This document shows positions 29,812 to 38,655 of a stretch of DNA of 64,000 nucleotides, piece after piece; positions within the stretch are counted from its first letter, which is position 1; each line of letters opens with the position of its first letter. The stretch is taken from the NCBI RefSeq assembly GCF_002261355.1, contig NZ_NEVU01000001.1, positions 434,001 through 498,000 of the forward strand. The letters are read 5' to 3'. Below the pieces are notes generated by a model. The model made no database searches, was not told the origin of the DNA, and worked only from the letters and a program-made list of their open reading frames with translations. The translations under genes and the position numbers were made by a program. The DNA is from Bordetella genomosp. 12. GTDB lineage: Bacteria; Pseudomonadota; Gammaproteobacteria; Burkholderiales; Burkholderiaceae_B.

Positions 29812-30899
29812 TGGGTGTCGTGCGCCTGGATCATGTCGCGGTGCGCGGCATCACCACTGCCGTGCCGCCGGGCCGCATGGACAACCTGGCCGTGCCGCCG
29901 GAGCAGCTCGCCCAGCGCGAGCGCCTGGTCAGAAACGTCGGCGTGCGGTGGCGGCCCTATTGTGCCGCCGGCATGATCTTCTCTGATCTGGCCCAGCACG
30001 CCGCGCAGACGCTGCTCGACGGCCTGGCTTGGGACAAATCCTCCATCGATGCGCTCATCTTGGTGACGCAATCGCCGGAGTTCACCATCCCGGCCACCTC
30101 CATCATCCTGCAACACCGGCTGGGCCTGCCGCTGGGGACCAGCGCCTTCGACATCAATCTGGGCTGCTCCGGCTACACCTACGGCATTTTCAACGCCGCC
30201 GCGCTGGTGGGCGAACATCGTTTTCGCCGCGTGCTGGTGCTGGTGGGTGACCAGGCCTCCTCCAACGACGGTCTGGACAACGGCCGCGACATCCTCTTTG
30301 GCGATGCGTGTACGGCCACGGCGCTCGAGTACGACCCCCAGGCGCAGCCGATCTGCTTCGAAGGGTTCTCGGATGGCTCGGGCTACGAGGCCATCATCAT
30401 CCCGCACGGCGGCAAGCGCTATCCGTCCAATGACAGCAGCCGCCAGCCGCGCCTGTGCGCCGATGGCGTCATGCGGCGCGCCGATGATGTCTGGCTCGAC
30501 GGCCCGGCCATCCTGACTTTCTCCACGCTGCGCGCCCCTGAAGCCATACGCCGCATGCTGAGCCATGTCGGCAAGGGGGTGGACGACATCGATTACTACG
30601 TCGTGCACCAGGCCAACCGCATGATCAACAACACCATCCGCCAGAAGGTGGGCGGCTCCGTGGAGCAGTGGCCTTCGTCGCTGGAACACTATGGCAACAC
30701 CAGTTCGGCCAGCATCCCGGTGACGATATCCAGCCAATTGAGCGCCGCCGCGCAAGCGCGCCGGCTGCAATGGATTTTGTGCGGCTTTGGCATCGGCCTG
30801 AGCTGGGGCACGCTCTATCTGCAGACCGAGCCCTTCTACGCACCCGAACCCTTTGTACTGGAGCATCGCTATGATTTCCAGCCGACTCGGATTTCGTGA
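29811..30899 (+). CDS. 3-oxoacyl-ACP synthase III family protein
   Basis: A 362-residue thiolase-fold synthase of the FabH/KAS III group. The Cys-His-Asn triad is intact: C119 in NLGCSGYTYG, H266 in VVHQANRM and N296 in HYGNTSSASIP. It should condense an acyl-CoA starter with malonyl-ACP, here probably on the neighbouring carrier protein. Its divergence from housekeeping FabH and its cluster context suggest a specialised short or branched acyl product. In flagellin-glycosylation islands of Pseudomonas, similar ACP-KAS III-SDR sets are linked to 3-hydroxyacyl groups on amino sugars. Confidence 0.9.
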   Translation: MGVVRLDHVAVRGITTAVPPGRMDNLAVPPEQLAQRERLVRNVGVRWRPYCAAGMIFSDLAQHAAQTLLDGLAWDKSSIDALILVTQSPEFTIPATSIILQHRLGLPLGTSAFDINLGCSGYTYGIFNAAALVGEHRFRRVLVLVGDQASSNDGLDNGRDILFGDACTATALEYDPQAQPICFEGFSDGSGYEAIIIPHGGKRYPSNDSSRQPRLCADGVMRRADDVWLDGPAILTFSTLRAPEAIRRMLSHVGKGVDDIDYYVVHQANRMINNTIRQKVGGSVEQWPSSLEHYGNTSSASIPVTISSQLSAAAQARRLQWILCGFGIGLSWGTLYLQTEPFYAPEPFVLEHRYDFQPTRIS

Positions 30900-31500
30900 G
30901 CGCCGCTATCTGGTCCTGGGCCGCGCCGCTGGCCCGGAGATGCAGGCTGCGCGCCGTTTGCTCGACCTAGGCGCCGCGGTGCACATCGTGTGCGCCGAGG
31001 CGCTGGAACCCGCGCTCGAACCCTGCCGCCTGGCCGTGGGGGCAGAGCCGGATGCCGCGGGCTGGCTGAACGCTCTGTCCGACCGGGTGCTGCAAGGGGC
31101 CGTGATCGCGCCCTGGAAAACCGGGCCCGTCCCCTTGCTGGGCGCTGATCCGCAAACCTGGGAGGCGCGGCTGCGCAGCAATGTCTTGGCGCCGTTGCAA
31201 CTGATCCAGGGCCTGGCCGCTTCAGGCCGGTTTGCCGCCGGGGCATCGCTGGTGCTGTGCATGGATGACGCCTCGGGGGGCGACCTCGCCGCGGCCGCGG
31301 CCTCGGCCGGCTTGCAGCAGGCGCTTTTCCAGGGCCGGCGCGAGTTGTTGCAGGCCGGCATACGAGTCAACTTCCTCTCCGGCCAGCACGCCGATGCCGG
31401 CCCCATGCTGTTTCTGCTCAGCGATGCCTCGCGCTGGATGACGGGCAGCCGCATGGTGGCCGATCGGGGCCTGAGCTTACGCAAGGTGCCGCTGTCATGA
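30871..31500 (+). CDS. Degenerate SDR-like protein, probably catalytically inactive
   Basis: A 209-residue protein whose C-terminal half aligns with the intact SDR that follows it: ASLVLCMDDASGG and AGIRVNFLSG correspond to ASIVALSSISAHT and RDIRINAVSP. The Tyr-x3-Lys pair is replaced by Ala residues and the N-terminal glycine-rich NAD motif is gone (YLVLGRAAGPE). The Asn-containing loop (RSNVLAPLQ) remains. I read it as a pseudo-enzyme derived from an SDR, perhaps a partner subunit. The start at 30871 has GGAG seven bases upstream and overlaps the synthase gene. Confidence 0.7.
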   Translation: MISSRLGFRERRYLVLGRAAGPEMQAARRLLDLGAAVHIVCAEALEPALEPCRLAVGAEPDAAGWLNALSDRVLQGAVIAPWKTGPVPLLGADPQTWEARLRSNVLAPLQLIQGLAASGRFAAGASLVLCMDDASGGDLAAAAASAGLQQALFQGRRELLQAGIRVNFLSGQHADAGPMLFLLSDASRWMTGSRMVADRGLSLRKVPLS

Positions 31501-32210
31501 TGTCGCATCCCTTCATGTCTCTCGAGGGCAAGCACCTGCTGGTGGCGGGCGCAGGCTCGGATATCGGCAAGGCCACGGCCGAGGGCGCGCGCGCCTTGGG
31601 CGCCGTGGTGCAGGGGGTGGCGCGTCAGCCTCAGGAGGATCCTGCCGTCACGCCGGTCAATCTGCTCGACGACGAGGCGCTCAAGGGTTGGGTGCGCGAG
31701 CTGGCGCAGCCGCTCGATGGTCTGGTGTTCTGCATCGGCCAGGCCCTGCTCATGCCGGCGCATATGCTGGGACGCGAGGTCATCGCCCGGGTCATGGACG
31801 TCAATGTCGGCAGCTTTGTCGCGCTGCTGGCGGCGCTGTTGCGGGCGCGCAAGCTCAATGCCGGCGCGTCCATCGTGGCTCTGTCCTCGATCAGTGCGCA
31901 CACGGCCACCGAAGGCGTGACGCCTTACGCCATGTCCAAGGCCGCGCTGTCGGCGGGGGTGCGTAATCTGGCGCTGGAGCTGCAGCGCCGCGACATCCGC
32001 ATCAATGCGGTATCGCCCGCCATGGTGCGCACCAAAATGACCGCCGGCAGCGACGTCTTCAGCCTCGAAGAAATGGCCCGCGAGCGCTACCCCATGGGCG
32101 TGGCCTCGCCTGACGACGTGGCCGCGCTGGTGCTTTTTCTGCTGTCTGACGAGGCGGTCTCGGTCACGGGCTGGGACACGCTGCTGACCGGAGGCGTGGT
32201 CGACATATGA
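31497..32210 (+). CDS. Short-chain dehydrogenase/reductase
   Basis: A 237-residue SDR. The cofactor loop AGAGSDIGKA (residues 17-26), the structural Asn in DVNVGSF (N103), the catalytic Ser region ALSSISA and the Y144-x3-K148 pair are intact. It ends with the usual VTGWDTLLTGG. Next to an ACP and KAS III, reduction of a 3-oxoacyl-ACP is the natural guess; a sugar substrate is the alternative. It overlaps the pseudo-SDR before it and the acyltransferase after it by four bases each. Confidence 0.9.
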   Translation: MMSHPFMSLEGKHLLVAGAGSDIGKATAEGARALGAVVQGVARQPQEDPAVTPVNLLDDEALKGWVRELAQPLDGLVFCIGQALLMPAHMLGREVIARVMDVNVGSFVALLAALLRARKLNAGASIVALSSISAHTATEGVTPYAMSKAALSAGVRNLALELQRRDIRINAVSPAMVRTKMTAGSDVFSLEEMARERYPMGVASPDDVAALVLFLLSDEAVSVTGWDTLLTGGVVDI

Positions 32211-32809
32211 CGCAACGCATCTGCCTGTTGGGCGCTGGCGGCCTGGGCCGCGAAGTCCAGGCCTGGCTGGACGAGCATGTCGTGGGCTTTGTCGATACCC
32301 GCGAGGAGATGCAAGGCAAAGAGGTCGCCGGGCTGCCCATTCTGGGCCGCCCGGATGACGTGCCCATCGCCGGCGACATGCTGTTTCTGTGCGCCGTCAG
32401 CAGCCCGCGCATCAAGCGCCTGCTGGTCGGCGGCATCGTGGCGCGCGGCGGCGCCATGTTGGCGCTGCCGCCGCGCATGCTGGGCGCACGCAGCGAATTC
32501 GGCTTGTCCTGTGCGTTTGATGACGTCCGCGTCTCACCCGATTGCCGGGTGGCGGACTACGTCCATCTGTCCGCCGGCGTGGTGGTCGGGCACGACTCCG
32601 AAATCGGTGCGTATTGCCATATCGGCGAAGGCGTTTTTATCGGCGGCGAATGCCGCATCGAAGAAGACGTGGTCATTCATCCCCGGGCCTGTATCAGCCG
32701 TGGCGTGGTCATCGGCAAGGGGGCCGAAATCGGCCTGGGCGCGGTCGTCCTGCGGGACGTCCCGCCCGAGGCAGTGATGGTGGGGAATCCTGCAAGGAGA
32801 GTTGGATGA
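32207..32809 (+). CDS. PglD-like sugar O/N-acyltransferase (left-handed beta-helix)
   Basis: A 200-residue acyltransferase of the NeuD/PglD family. The N-terminal Rossmann-like part (ICLLGAGGLGREVQAWL) is followed by hexapeptide repeats with the catalytic-type His in GHDSEIGAYCHIG and a C-terminal VGNPARRVG end. Family members acetylate UDP-4-amino sugars. Here the local ACP suggests the donor could be an acyl-ACP. It overlaps both neighbours by four bases, tying it to the same transcript. Confidence 0.88.
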   Translation: MTQRICLLGAGGLGREVQAWLDEHVVGFVDTREEMQGKEVAGLPILGRPDDVPIAGDMLFLCAVSSPRIKRLLVGGIVARGGAMLALPPRMLGARSEFGLSCAFDDVRVSPDCRVADYVHLSAGVVVGHDSEIGAYCHIGEGVFIGGECRIEEDVVIHPRACISRGVVIGKGAEIGLGAVVLRDVPPEAVMVGNPARRVG

Positions 32810-33969
32810 AGGAAGCAGTATTTGAGCCTCAGTGGTATTGCGACCCGCACTATGCCGAGCTGGAGCGCAAAAACGTATTTGAGAAACTTTGGCTGGCTGC
32901 CGGCTTTACCTCTGCGGTGAAGAACAACGGTGATTATTTTGTCCTGATGATCCACGGGCAGCGCGTGCTGGTGCATCGCCTTGGCAAAGAGATCGTTGCC
33001 TATGTGGATGCCTGCCCCCACCGGGGCGGGGTGATTGCCACGGCCGAAATGGGTAATACACGTCCGGTGTGCAAATACCACGGCTGGGCTTTCCGTGATG
33101 GCCGCGGCCTGACCGGGGTGCCCATGGGGTCTCAGTTCGAGAGCGACGATGCCATGAGGGATCGCTCGTGTGGACGCAGTCTCAAGCCTTTGGCCGTGCA
33201 TTGTGTCGGTCCGCTCATCTTCGTGAACCTGGCCGACAATCCTCTGCCGTTCGAAGAGCAGTTCAATGACGAGCTGATCGATGTGTTCGGACGCATGGGA
33301 GAAACCTCGACCATGATCCAGTTGAGTTTCAAAGGGGACTTTAACTGGAAGCTCAATGCCGAGAACGTGCGTGATTCGCTGCACCCGCTGTTCGTGCACA
33401 CCGAGAGTTTTTCGTCAGTGCTGCCGGATGTCACCGACGCCTACAACCAGGACCGTATCGTGCGCCTGCAGCAGACCGAGCAGCAGGACTACGCCAGATA
33501 TGACCCGAGCGTTCCGGCGTTGCGCGACCTCAGCTATATCTGGCGGACGTATCTGGATGAAGGCAGTTACTGGTACGACAGCATGGTGCAGCGCTCTTTG
33601 CCGCATGACTGCTTTCTCAACATGCTGCTCTTTCCCAATACGAATCTGTATTCTGTCGGCGGCCGTTACTACGCCATGCAGCAGTATCTACCCACCAGCG
33701 CGACGACGTTCGATTATCGGCTGAGCATTGCCATGCCGCAGATGTTGCAGCGATTTGATGCGCAAGGGTTGTTGACGTCGATCGCCCGATCTGAGCGCTA
33801 CGTCATCGATGAAGATAGCGTGATCCTCAGGCGCGTGCAGCAGAATCTGACCGCGATGGCGCAGCGGCGCTTCCGCTTCACGCAAGGCGATTATGAAACG
33901 CCCATCATGCAGTTCATGCGTTATATGGGCGGCGCTGTTTATCAAGAACCTCCTACGTGTCAGGCCTGA
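32806..33969 (+). CDS. Rieske non-haem iron oxygenase, alpha-subunit type
   Basis: A 387-residue oxygenase. The Rieske cluster motif is complete (C70-x-H72 in CPHRGG, C89-x2-H92 in CKYHGWAF) and the mononuclear iron site shows D190-x2-H193-x4-H198 in RDSLHPLFVH. Such enzymes hydroxylate or oxidise substrates with electrons from a reductase, none of which is encoded locally. Base composition is noticeably more AT-rich than its neighbours, suggesting separate acquisition. The ATG at 32806 overlaps the previous stop and has AAGGAGAG upstream. Confidence 0.9.
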   Translation: MKEAVFEPQWYCDPHYAELERKNVFEKLWLAAGFTSAVKNNGDYFVLMIHGQRVLVHRLGKEIVAYVDACPHRGGVIATAEMGNTRPVCKYHGWAFRDGRGLTGVPMGSQFESDDAMRDRSCGRSLKPLAVHCVGPLIFVNLADNPLPFEEQFNDELIDVFGRMGETSTMIQLSFKGDFNWKLNAENVRDSLHPLFVHTESFSSVLPDVTDAYNQDRIVRLQQTEQQDYARYDPSVPALRDLSYIWRTYLDEGSYWYDSMVQRSLPHDCFLNMLLFPNTNLYSVGGRYYAMQQYLPTSATTFDYRLSIAMPQMLQRFDAQGLLTSIARSERYVIDEDSVILRRVQQNLTAMAQRRFRFTQGDYETPIMQFMRYMGGAVYQEPPTCQA

Positions 33970-33974
33970 CTGCC

Positions 33975-34610
33975 ATGCATATCATTCTTGCTCAAGCCTA
34001 TCTTCCCGGGTTGGTCCGGCGCTATATCGCGGCCAGGCATCCCGAGGCCACGGTGCAGACGTTGGAGAGTGTGCCCAACCTCGGGCCCGATCCGGCGGCC
34101 ATTGCCGCGCTCGAATGCGCCGACAGAGACTGTTTGCTGTTTGGCGACGGCATGTTTTCCAACTCGGCGCGCACGGCCATCTTTACCCGGCTCAAGGCGC
34201 TGGGCCTGTCGTTGGGGACGGCGATCTTCGACGAAGCCCTGGTCAGCGAGGACGCTCGCGTCGGCACGGGCTCGATACTCTACCCGCACTGCGTGGTGGA
34301 CGCGCAATCCGTGATCGGCTTTAACACCATCATCGGGCCGGGGGCCGTCATCGAGGACGGCGTCAACATCGGCAATCACTGCTTCATCGGCGCGCGCTGC
34401 GTGGTCAAACGCGGCAGTGAAATCGGCAGCGGCAGCTATCTGGCCGATGGCTGCGTGGTGGGCGGAGTGCATGGCTACCGGGGAGAGACGACCTCGGTCA
34501 AGCTCGGGCGCGGCGTGGTGGTCTATGACACGCTGGCCATCCGCCAGGATCTGGAAGCCGGGGTGGTGCGGGACTCTCTCGTGGCGGACGAGATCCGTGT
34601 CTTGCGTTAG
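33975..34610 (+). CDS. Second left-handed beta-helix acyltransferase
   Basis: A 211-residue protein. The first 80 residues lack a recognisable motif; the remainder is a left-handed beta-helix of hexapeptide repeats (VSEDARVGTGSILYPHCVV through IGSGSYLADGCVVGGV). It is not closely similar to the PglD-like protein two genes upstream. The start could be this ATG or a GTG 18 bases earlier. I infer an acyl transfer step on a sugar or lipid intermediate; the acceptor is unknown. Confidence 0.75.
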   Translation: MHIILAQAYLPGLVRRYIAARHPEATVQTLESVPNLGPDPAAIAALECADRDCLLFGDGMFSNSARTAIFTRLKALGLSLGTAIFDEALVSEDARVGTGSILYPHCVVDAQSVIGFNTIIGPGAVIEDGVNIGNHCFIGARCVVKRGSEIGSGSYLADGCVVGGVHGYRGETTSVKLGRGVVVYDTLAIRQDLEAGVVRDSLVADEIRVLR

Positions 34611-35205
34611 CCGCCTGATGCGCCGGATCGCCGCGGCGGGTTTGCTGGTGGCGCTGGCCCCGCTGTTGGGGGTGCTGGCCGCGGCGGTGGCGCTGACTCA
34701 GGGCCGGCCGGTCATTTTCCGGCAGTGGCGCGCCGGCCAGCATGGCGAGGCCTTTGCCTTGTGCAAATTCCGCACCATGCGCCTGCCGCGCTATGCCGGC
34801 GAGCCGGATGAGGCGCGGCTGACGCGCTTGGGGCGCTGGCTCAGGCGCAGCAGCCTGGATGAGTTGCCGGGGCTGTGGAGCATCGTGCGCGGGGAGATGA
34901 ACTTCATCGGCCCGCGGCCCTTGCCGCTGGACTATCTGCCGCGCTATAGCGCCGAGCAGCGCCGCCGGCATCTGGTGCCGCCCGGCATGACGGGTTGGGC
35001 GCAGGTGCACGGGCGCAATGCGCTGGACTGGCCGACGCGGCTGCAGCTCGATGTCTGGTATGTCGACCACCATAACTGGCGGCTGGATCTGCGCATCCTG
35101 TGGCGGACGGTCTGGGTGGTGCTGGGCGGGGCGGGGATAGGGTCGCCGGGCAGGCCCACCGGTGAGGAGTTCCGCGGCCAGGAGGGGCCAGGAGAGCTTT
35201 CATGA
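34597..35205 (+). CDS. Phosphoglycosyl transferase (PglC/sugar transferase family)
   Basis: A bacterial sugar transferase of the monotopic phosphoglycosyl transferase class, which moves a sugar-1-phosphate from a nucleotide sugar to undecaprenyl phosphate. The N-terminal hydrophobic re-entrant helix is followed by PVIFRQWRAGQHGEAFALCKFRTM, the Asp-Glu dyad in SSLDELPGLW and the GEMNFIGPRP motif. The start is uncertain: GTG 34597 overlaps the preceding gene by 14 bases and has GGACGAG upstream; ATG 34618 is the alternative. The product is about 195-202 residues. Confidence 0.85.
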   Translation: MSCVSRLMRRIAAAGLLVALAPLLGVLAAAVALTQGRPVIFRQWRAGQHGEAFALCKFRTMRLPRYAGEPDEARLTRLGRWLRRSSLDELPGLWSIVRGEMNFIGPRPLPLDYLPRYSAEQRRRHLVPPGMTGWAQVHGRNALDWPTRLQLDVWYVDHHNWRLDLRILWRTVWVVLGGAGIGSPGRPTGEEFRGQEGPGELS

Positions 35206-36353
35206 GCTGGCCCGTTTACGCTGCCGACGAGATCGCCGCCGTGGCGGATGTCCTGCGGCGAGGCCAGGGCAATGCCTGGGCCGGTCCGGATGTGGCGGCT
35301 TTTGAGCAGGAGTATGCGCGGCAGGTGGGCCAGCCTTACGCCGTGGCGCTGTCCAACGGGACGGTGGCGCTGGAGCTTGCGCTGCGGGCGTTGGGCATCG
35401 GCCCGGGCGACGAGGTGCTGGTGACCGCCCGCTCTTTCGTGGCGTCGGCCAGCGCCATCGTGGCGGCGGGCGCGCGCCCCGTCTTTGCCGATGTCGACCC
35501 TGACAGCCAGAACGTGACCGCGCGCACGCTGGAGGCGGCCCGCACGCCGCGCACGCGCGCGGCGGTGCTGGTGCATCTGGCGGGCTGGATGTGCGAGATG
35601 GACGAGATCCTGGCCTGGGCGGGCAGGCATGGCATCCGCACGCTGGAGGATTGCGCACAGGCGCATGGCGCCAGCTATCGCGGCGCGCCGGCGGGCAGCC
35701 TGGGCGACGCGGCGGCCTGGTCGTTCTGCCAGGACAAGATCATCTCCACGGGCGGCGAAGGGGGGATGGTCACCACGGCCTCGGCCGACGTGTGGCAGCG
35801 CGTCTGGAGCCTGAAGGATCATGGCAAGCGGCCCGGGCCGTTGGCCAGCACCGGGCCGGGTTTTCAGTGGCGGCACGAGGCGTTTGGGGGCAATGCCCGC
35901 ATGACGGCCATGCAGGCGGCTATCGGGCGCCTCCAGTTGCGCAAGTGCGCGGCCTGGGTGGCGCGGCGGCGCGAACATGCGCAGCGGCTGCTGGATGCCG
36001 CGGCCCGCTATCCCGCCTTGCGGGTGCCCCGCCCGCCCGAGCATATCGGCCATGCCTATTACCGCTGCTATGTGTTTGTGCAGGCATCCGCCTTGCGGGC
36101 GGGGTGGACGCGCGACGCGCTGCTGGCAGCGCTGCAGGCCGAAGGGGTGCGCGCCTATCAGGGCGCTTGCCCCGAGATCTACCGCGAGGCGGCGTTTCAG
36201 CGGGCGGGCCTGGCGCCGGCGGCGCCGCTGCCGGTGGCGCAAGCGCTGGGCCTGAGCAGCCTGGCCTTCCCGGTGGACCCGGGCCTGGGCGAGGCCGAAG
36301 CCGCGCATCGCCTGCGGGTGCTGGACGCATTGATGGCGCGCGCCAGCCGCTAG
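35202..36353 (+). CDS. DegT/DnrJ/EryC1-family sugar aminotransferase
   Basis: A 383-residue PLP-dependent aminotransferase of the nucleotide-sugar type. It has NGTVALELALRALGIGPGDEV, the PLP-contacting Asp in LEDCAQAHGA (D150) and the PLP lysine K179 in SFCQDKIISTGGEGG. It would aminate a keto sugar, giving the amino group that the acyltransferases could modify. No 4,6-dehydratase is encoded nearby, so the keto sugar must come from elsewhere. It overlaps the sugar transferase by four bases and ends the cluster. Confidence 0.9.
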   Translation: MSWPVYAADEIAAVADVLRRGQGNAWAGPDVAAFEQEYARQVGQPYAVALSNGTVALELALRALGIGPGDEVLVTARSFVASASAIVAAGARPVFADVDPDSQNVTARTLEAARTPRTRAAVLVHLAGWMCEMDEILAWAGRHGIRTLEDCAQAHGASYRGAPAGSLGDAAAWSFCQDKIISTGGEGGMVTTASADVWQRVWSLKDHGKRPGPLASTGPGFQWRHEAFGGNARMTAMQAAIGRLQLRKCAAWVARRREHAQRLLDAAARYPALRVPRPPEHIGHAYYRCYVFVQASALRAGWTRDALLAALQAEGVRAYQGACPEIYREAAFQRAGLAPAAPLPVAQALGLSSLAFPVDPGLGEAEAAHRLRVLDALMARASR

Positions 36354-36438
36354 GGCGGCGGCGGCGGGCCGCTTGCGCCTTAAAACGGTAAACTGCGGGA
36401 ATGTTCGCCCTGCGAGCCTGTCCGTCCTATCGTTTTCG

Positions 36439-37080
36439 ATGCTGCCATTCTCCGTCCTGCCTACCCCCACGCGTTTCGCGTTGCGCGCCCTCAATACCTT
36501 GCTTGACCGCGAGGCCTGGGCCCGTGAGCGCCTGGCTCGCCACAGCGGCAAGACCCTGCGCTTTGCGCTGGGCGGCGTCGGCGCGGCCCTGACCATCGAC
36601 AGCGAGGGGCATCTGCAGCAGGCCGATCCGGCCATCGTGCCCGATGTGACGCTGTCGGCCGTGCCGGAGCGTTTCAACCCCTTGCGGTTTTTGCCCGGTT
36701 CGGCCAAGCCCGATCTGGCCGAGCTGACCCATATTTCGGGCGATGCCGCCCTGGCACAGGTGGTGGCGGACCTGGCGCGGGATCTGCGCTGGGATGCCGA
36801 AGACGATCTGGCGCGCGTGGTGGGCGACATCCCGGCGCTGCGCCTGATCTCCGGCGCCAAGGCCGTGTTCCAAGGCGCGCGGCAGGCCGCCGACCGGCTG
36901 GCCGGCAATGCCGCCGAGTATCTGGCCGAAGAAAGCGGCATGTTGGCGGGCAGGCCGGCGCTTGAGCAATGGCGCCTGGATCAGGCCGATCTGGAGCGCG
37001 ACACCGACCGTGTGGCGCGCGCCATTGCCGCGCTGCAGGGCCGTGTGGCTGGCCTGGCGGCCCGGGGCGCACGCCCATGA
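36439..37080 (+). CDS. ubiJ: Ubiquinone biosynthesis accessory factor UbiJ (SCP2 domain)
   Basis: A 213-residue protein with an SCP2-type lipid-binding domain in its N-terminal half and a helical C-terminus ([22 protein letters not shown]), the arrangement of UbiJ. UbiJ and UbiK support the ubiquinone-synthesising complex. It overlaps ubiB by four bases (ATGA), a usual arrangement. The start at 36439 gives the family-like [19 protein letters not shown]. Confidence 0.9.
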   Translation: MLPFSVLPTPTRFALRALNTLLDREAWARERLARHSGKTLRFALGGVGAALTIDSEGHLQQADPAIVPDVTLSAVPERFNPLRFLPGSAKPDLAELTHISGDAALAQVVADLARDLRWDAEDDLARVVGDIPALRLISGAKAVFQGARQAADRLAGNAAEYLAEESGMLAGRPALEQWRLDQADLERDTDRVARAIAALQGRVAGLAARGARP

Positions 37081-38630
37081 TGACGCTGCTGCGCTTGCTG
37101 CGCATTATCTGCGTGTCCCTGCGATATGGGCTGGACGAGCTGGTGCTGTCCAGCCTGAACCATCCGGTGGCCAATGGCCTGCTGCGCGTCATGCGGCTGG
37201 GTACGCGGCCGCGCGCGCCGCGCGGTGAGCGTCTGCGGCGGGCGCTGGAGTCGCTGGGCCCCATTTTCGTGAAGTTCGGTCAGGTACTGTCGACCCGACG
37301 GGACCTCATCCCGGCCGATATCGCCAATGAGCTGGCCCTGTTGCAGGATCGCGTGCCGCCGTTTCCGTCGGCGCAGGCCGCGGCCTCCATCGAGGCCGCG
37401 CTGGGCGCGCCGCCCACGCAGTTGTTCGCGCAATTCGAGACCGACCCGGTCGCTTCGGCCTCCATCGCGCAGGTGCACTTCGCGGTGCTGCATGATGGGC
37501 GCGAGGTGGCGGTCAAGGTATTGCGGCCGGGCATGCGCGACGTCATCGAAAAAGACATGGCGCTGTTGCGTATCGTGGCGCGCGTGATCGAGCGGCTGGG
37601 GCCGGATGGCCGCCGTCTCAAGCCGCGTGAAGTCGTGGCCGAGTTCGACAAATATCTGCACGACGAGCTCGACCTGGTGCGCGAGGCTTCCAATTGCAGC
37701 CAGTTGCGCCGCAATTTCGGCCCGGAATCCGGGCGTGGCGATGTGTTGATCGTGCCCGAGGTGATCTGGGAGTTCACGGCCAGCACGGTGTTCACCATGG
37801 AGCGCATGTACGGCGTGCCGGTGGGACAGATCGATCGCTTGCGCGCCGCCGGCATCGACATCCCGACGCTGGCGCGCAGCGGCGTGGAGATCTTTTTCAC
37901 GCAGGTGTTCGCGGATGGTTTTTTCCATGCCGACATGCACCCGGGCAATATTTACGTCTCCGATAACCCGGCCACGCTGGGGCGTTACATCGCCCTGGAT
38001 TTCGGGATCGTGGGGTCGTTGTCGGAGTTCGACAAGAATTATCTGGCGCAGAATTTCCTGGCCTTTTTCCGCCGTGACTACCGCCGCGTGGCGCAGTTGC
38101 ACATCGAGTCGGGCTGGGTGCCGGCCGATACGCGCGAAGAAGAGCTCGAAGGCGCCGTGCGCGCAGTCTGCGAACCTTATTTCGACCGGCCGCTGGCCGA
38201 GATCTCGCTGGGGCAGGTGTTGTTGCGCCTGTTCCAGACCTCGCGGCGTTTCAACGTCGAAATCCAGCCTCAGCTGGTGTTGTTGCAGAAAACCTTGCTC
38301 AATGTCGAAGGCCTGGGCCGTCAGTTGGACCCCAACCTCGACCTGTGGAAGACCGCCAAACCTTATCTGGAGCGCTGGATGCGCGAGCGGGTGGGTTGGG
38401 ATGGGCTCAAGCGCAGTCTGACCAAGGAGGCGGTGCAGTGGTCGCAGATGTTGCCGGCCGTGCCTCGCCTGGTGCACGACTATCTGAACCGCCCGGATGT
38501 TTCGCAGCAGATGCTGGCCGAGACGAAGCGACTGCGCCGCGCGCAGGAGCAGGGCAATCGCCTGGTCGCCGCATTGACCGCGGTGCTCGCCGTGGGGATC
38601 GCGGTGGCGCTGTGGGCGCTGACGAGATAG
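37077..38630 (+). CDS. ubiB: Ubiquinone biosynthesis protein UbiB (ADCK/ABC1 kinase-like)
   Basis: A 517-residue atypical kinase family member required for ubiquinone synthesis. The KxGQ motif ([14 protein letters not shown]), the Ala-rich loop with ASIAQVH, the AVKVLRPG lysine and the LDFGIVGSL Asp motif are present, and a C-terminal membrane helix closes the protein. It is coupled to ubiJ. UbiE, another enzyme of the pathway, lies 11 kb to the left. Confidence 0.95.
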   Translation: MMTLLRLLRIICVSLRYGLDELVLSSLNHPVANGLLRVMRLGTRPRAPRGERLRRALESLGPIFVKFGQVLSTRRDLIPADIANELALLQDRVPPFPSAQAAASIEAALGAPPTQLFAQFETDPVASASIAQVHFAVLHDGREVAVKVLRPGMRDVIEKDMALLRIVARVIERLGPDGRRLKPREVVAEFDKYLHDELDLVREASNCSQLRRNFGPESGRGDVLIVPEVIWEFTASTVFTMERMYGVPVGQIDRLRAAGIDIPTLARSGVEIFFTQVFADGFFHADMHPGNIYVSDNPATLGRYIALDFGIVGSLSEFDKNYLAQNFLAFFRRDYRRVAQLHIESGWVPADTREEELEGAVRAVCEPYFDRPLAEISLGQVLLRLFQTSRRFNVEIQPQLVLLQKTLLNVEGLGRQLDPNLDLWKTAKPYLERWMRERVGWDGLKRSLTKEAVQWSQMLPAVPRLVHDYLNRPDVSQQMLAETKRLRRAQEQGNRLVAALTAVLAVGIAVALWALTR

Positions 38631-38655
38631 GGCGGTGCATGTTGTAAGTCTTGCA

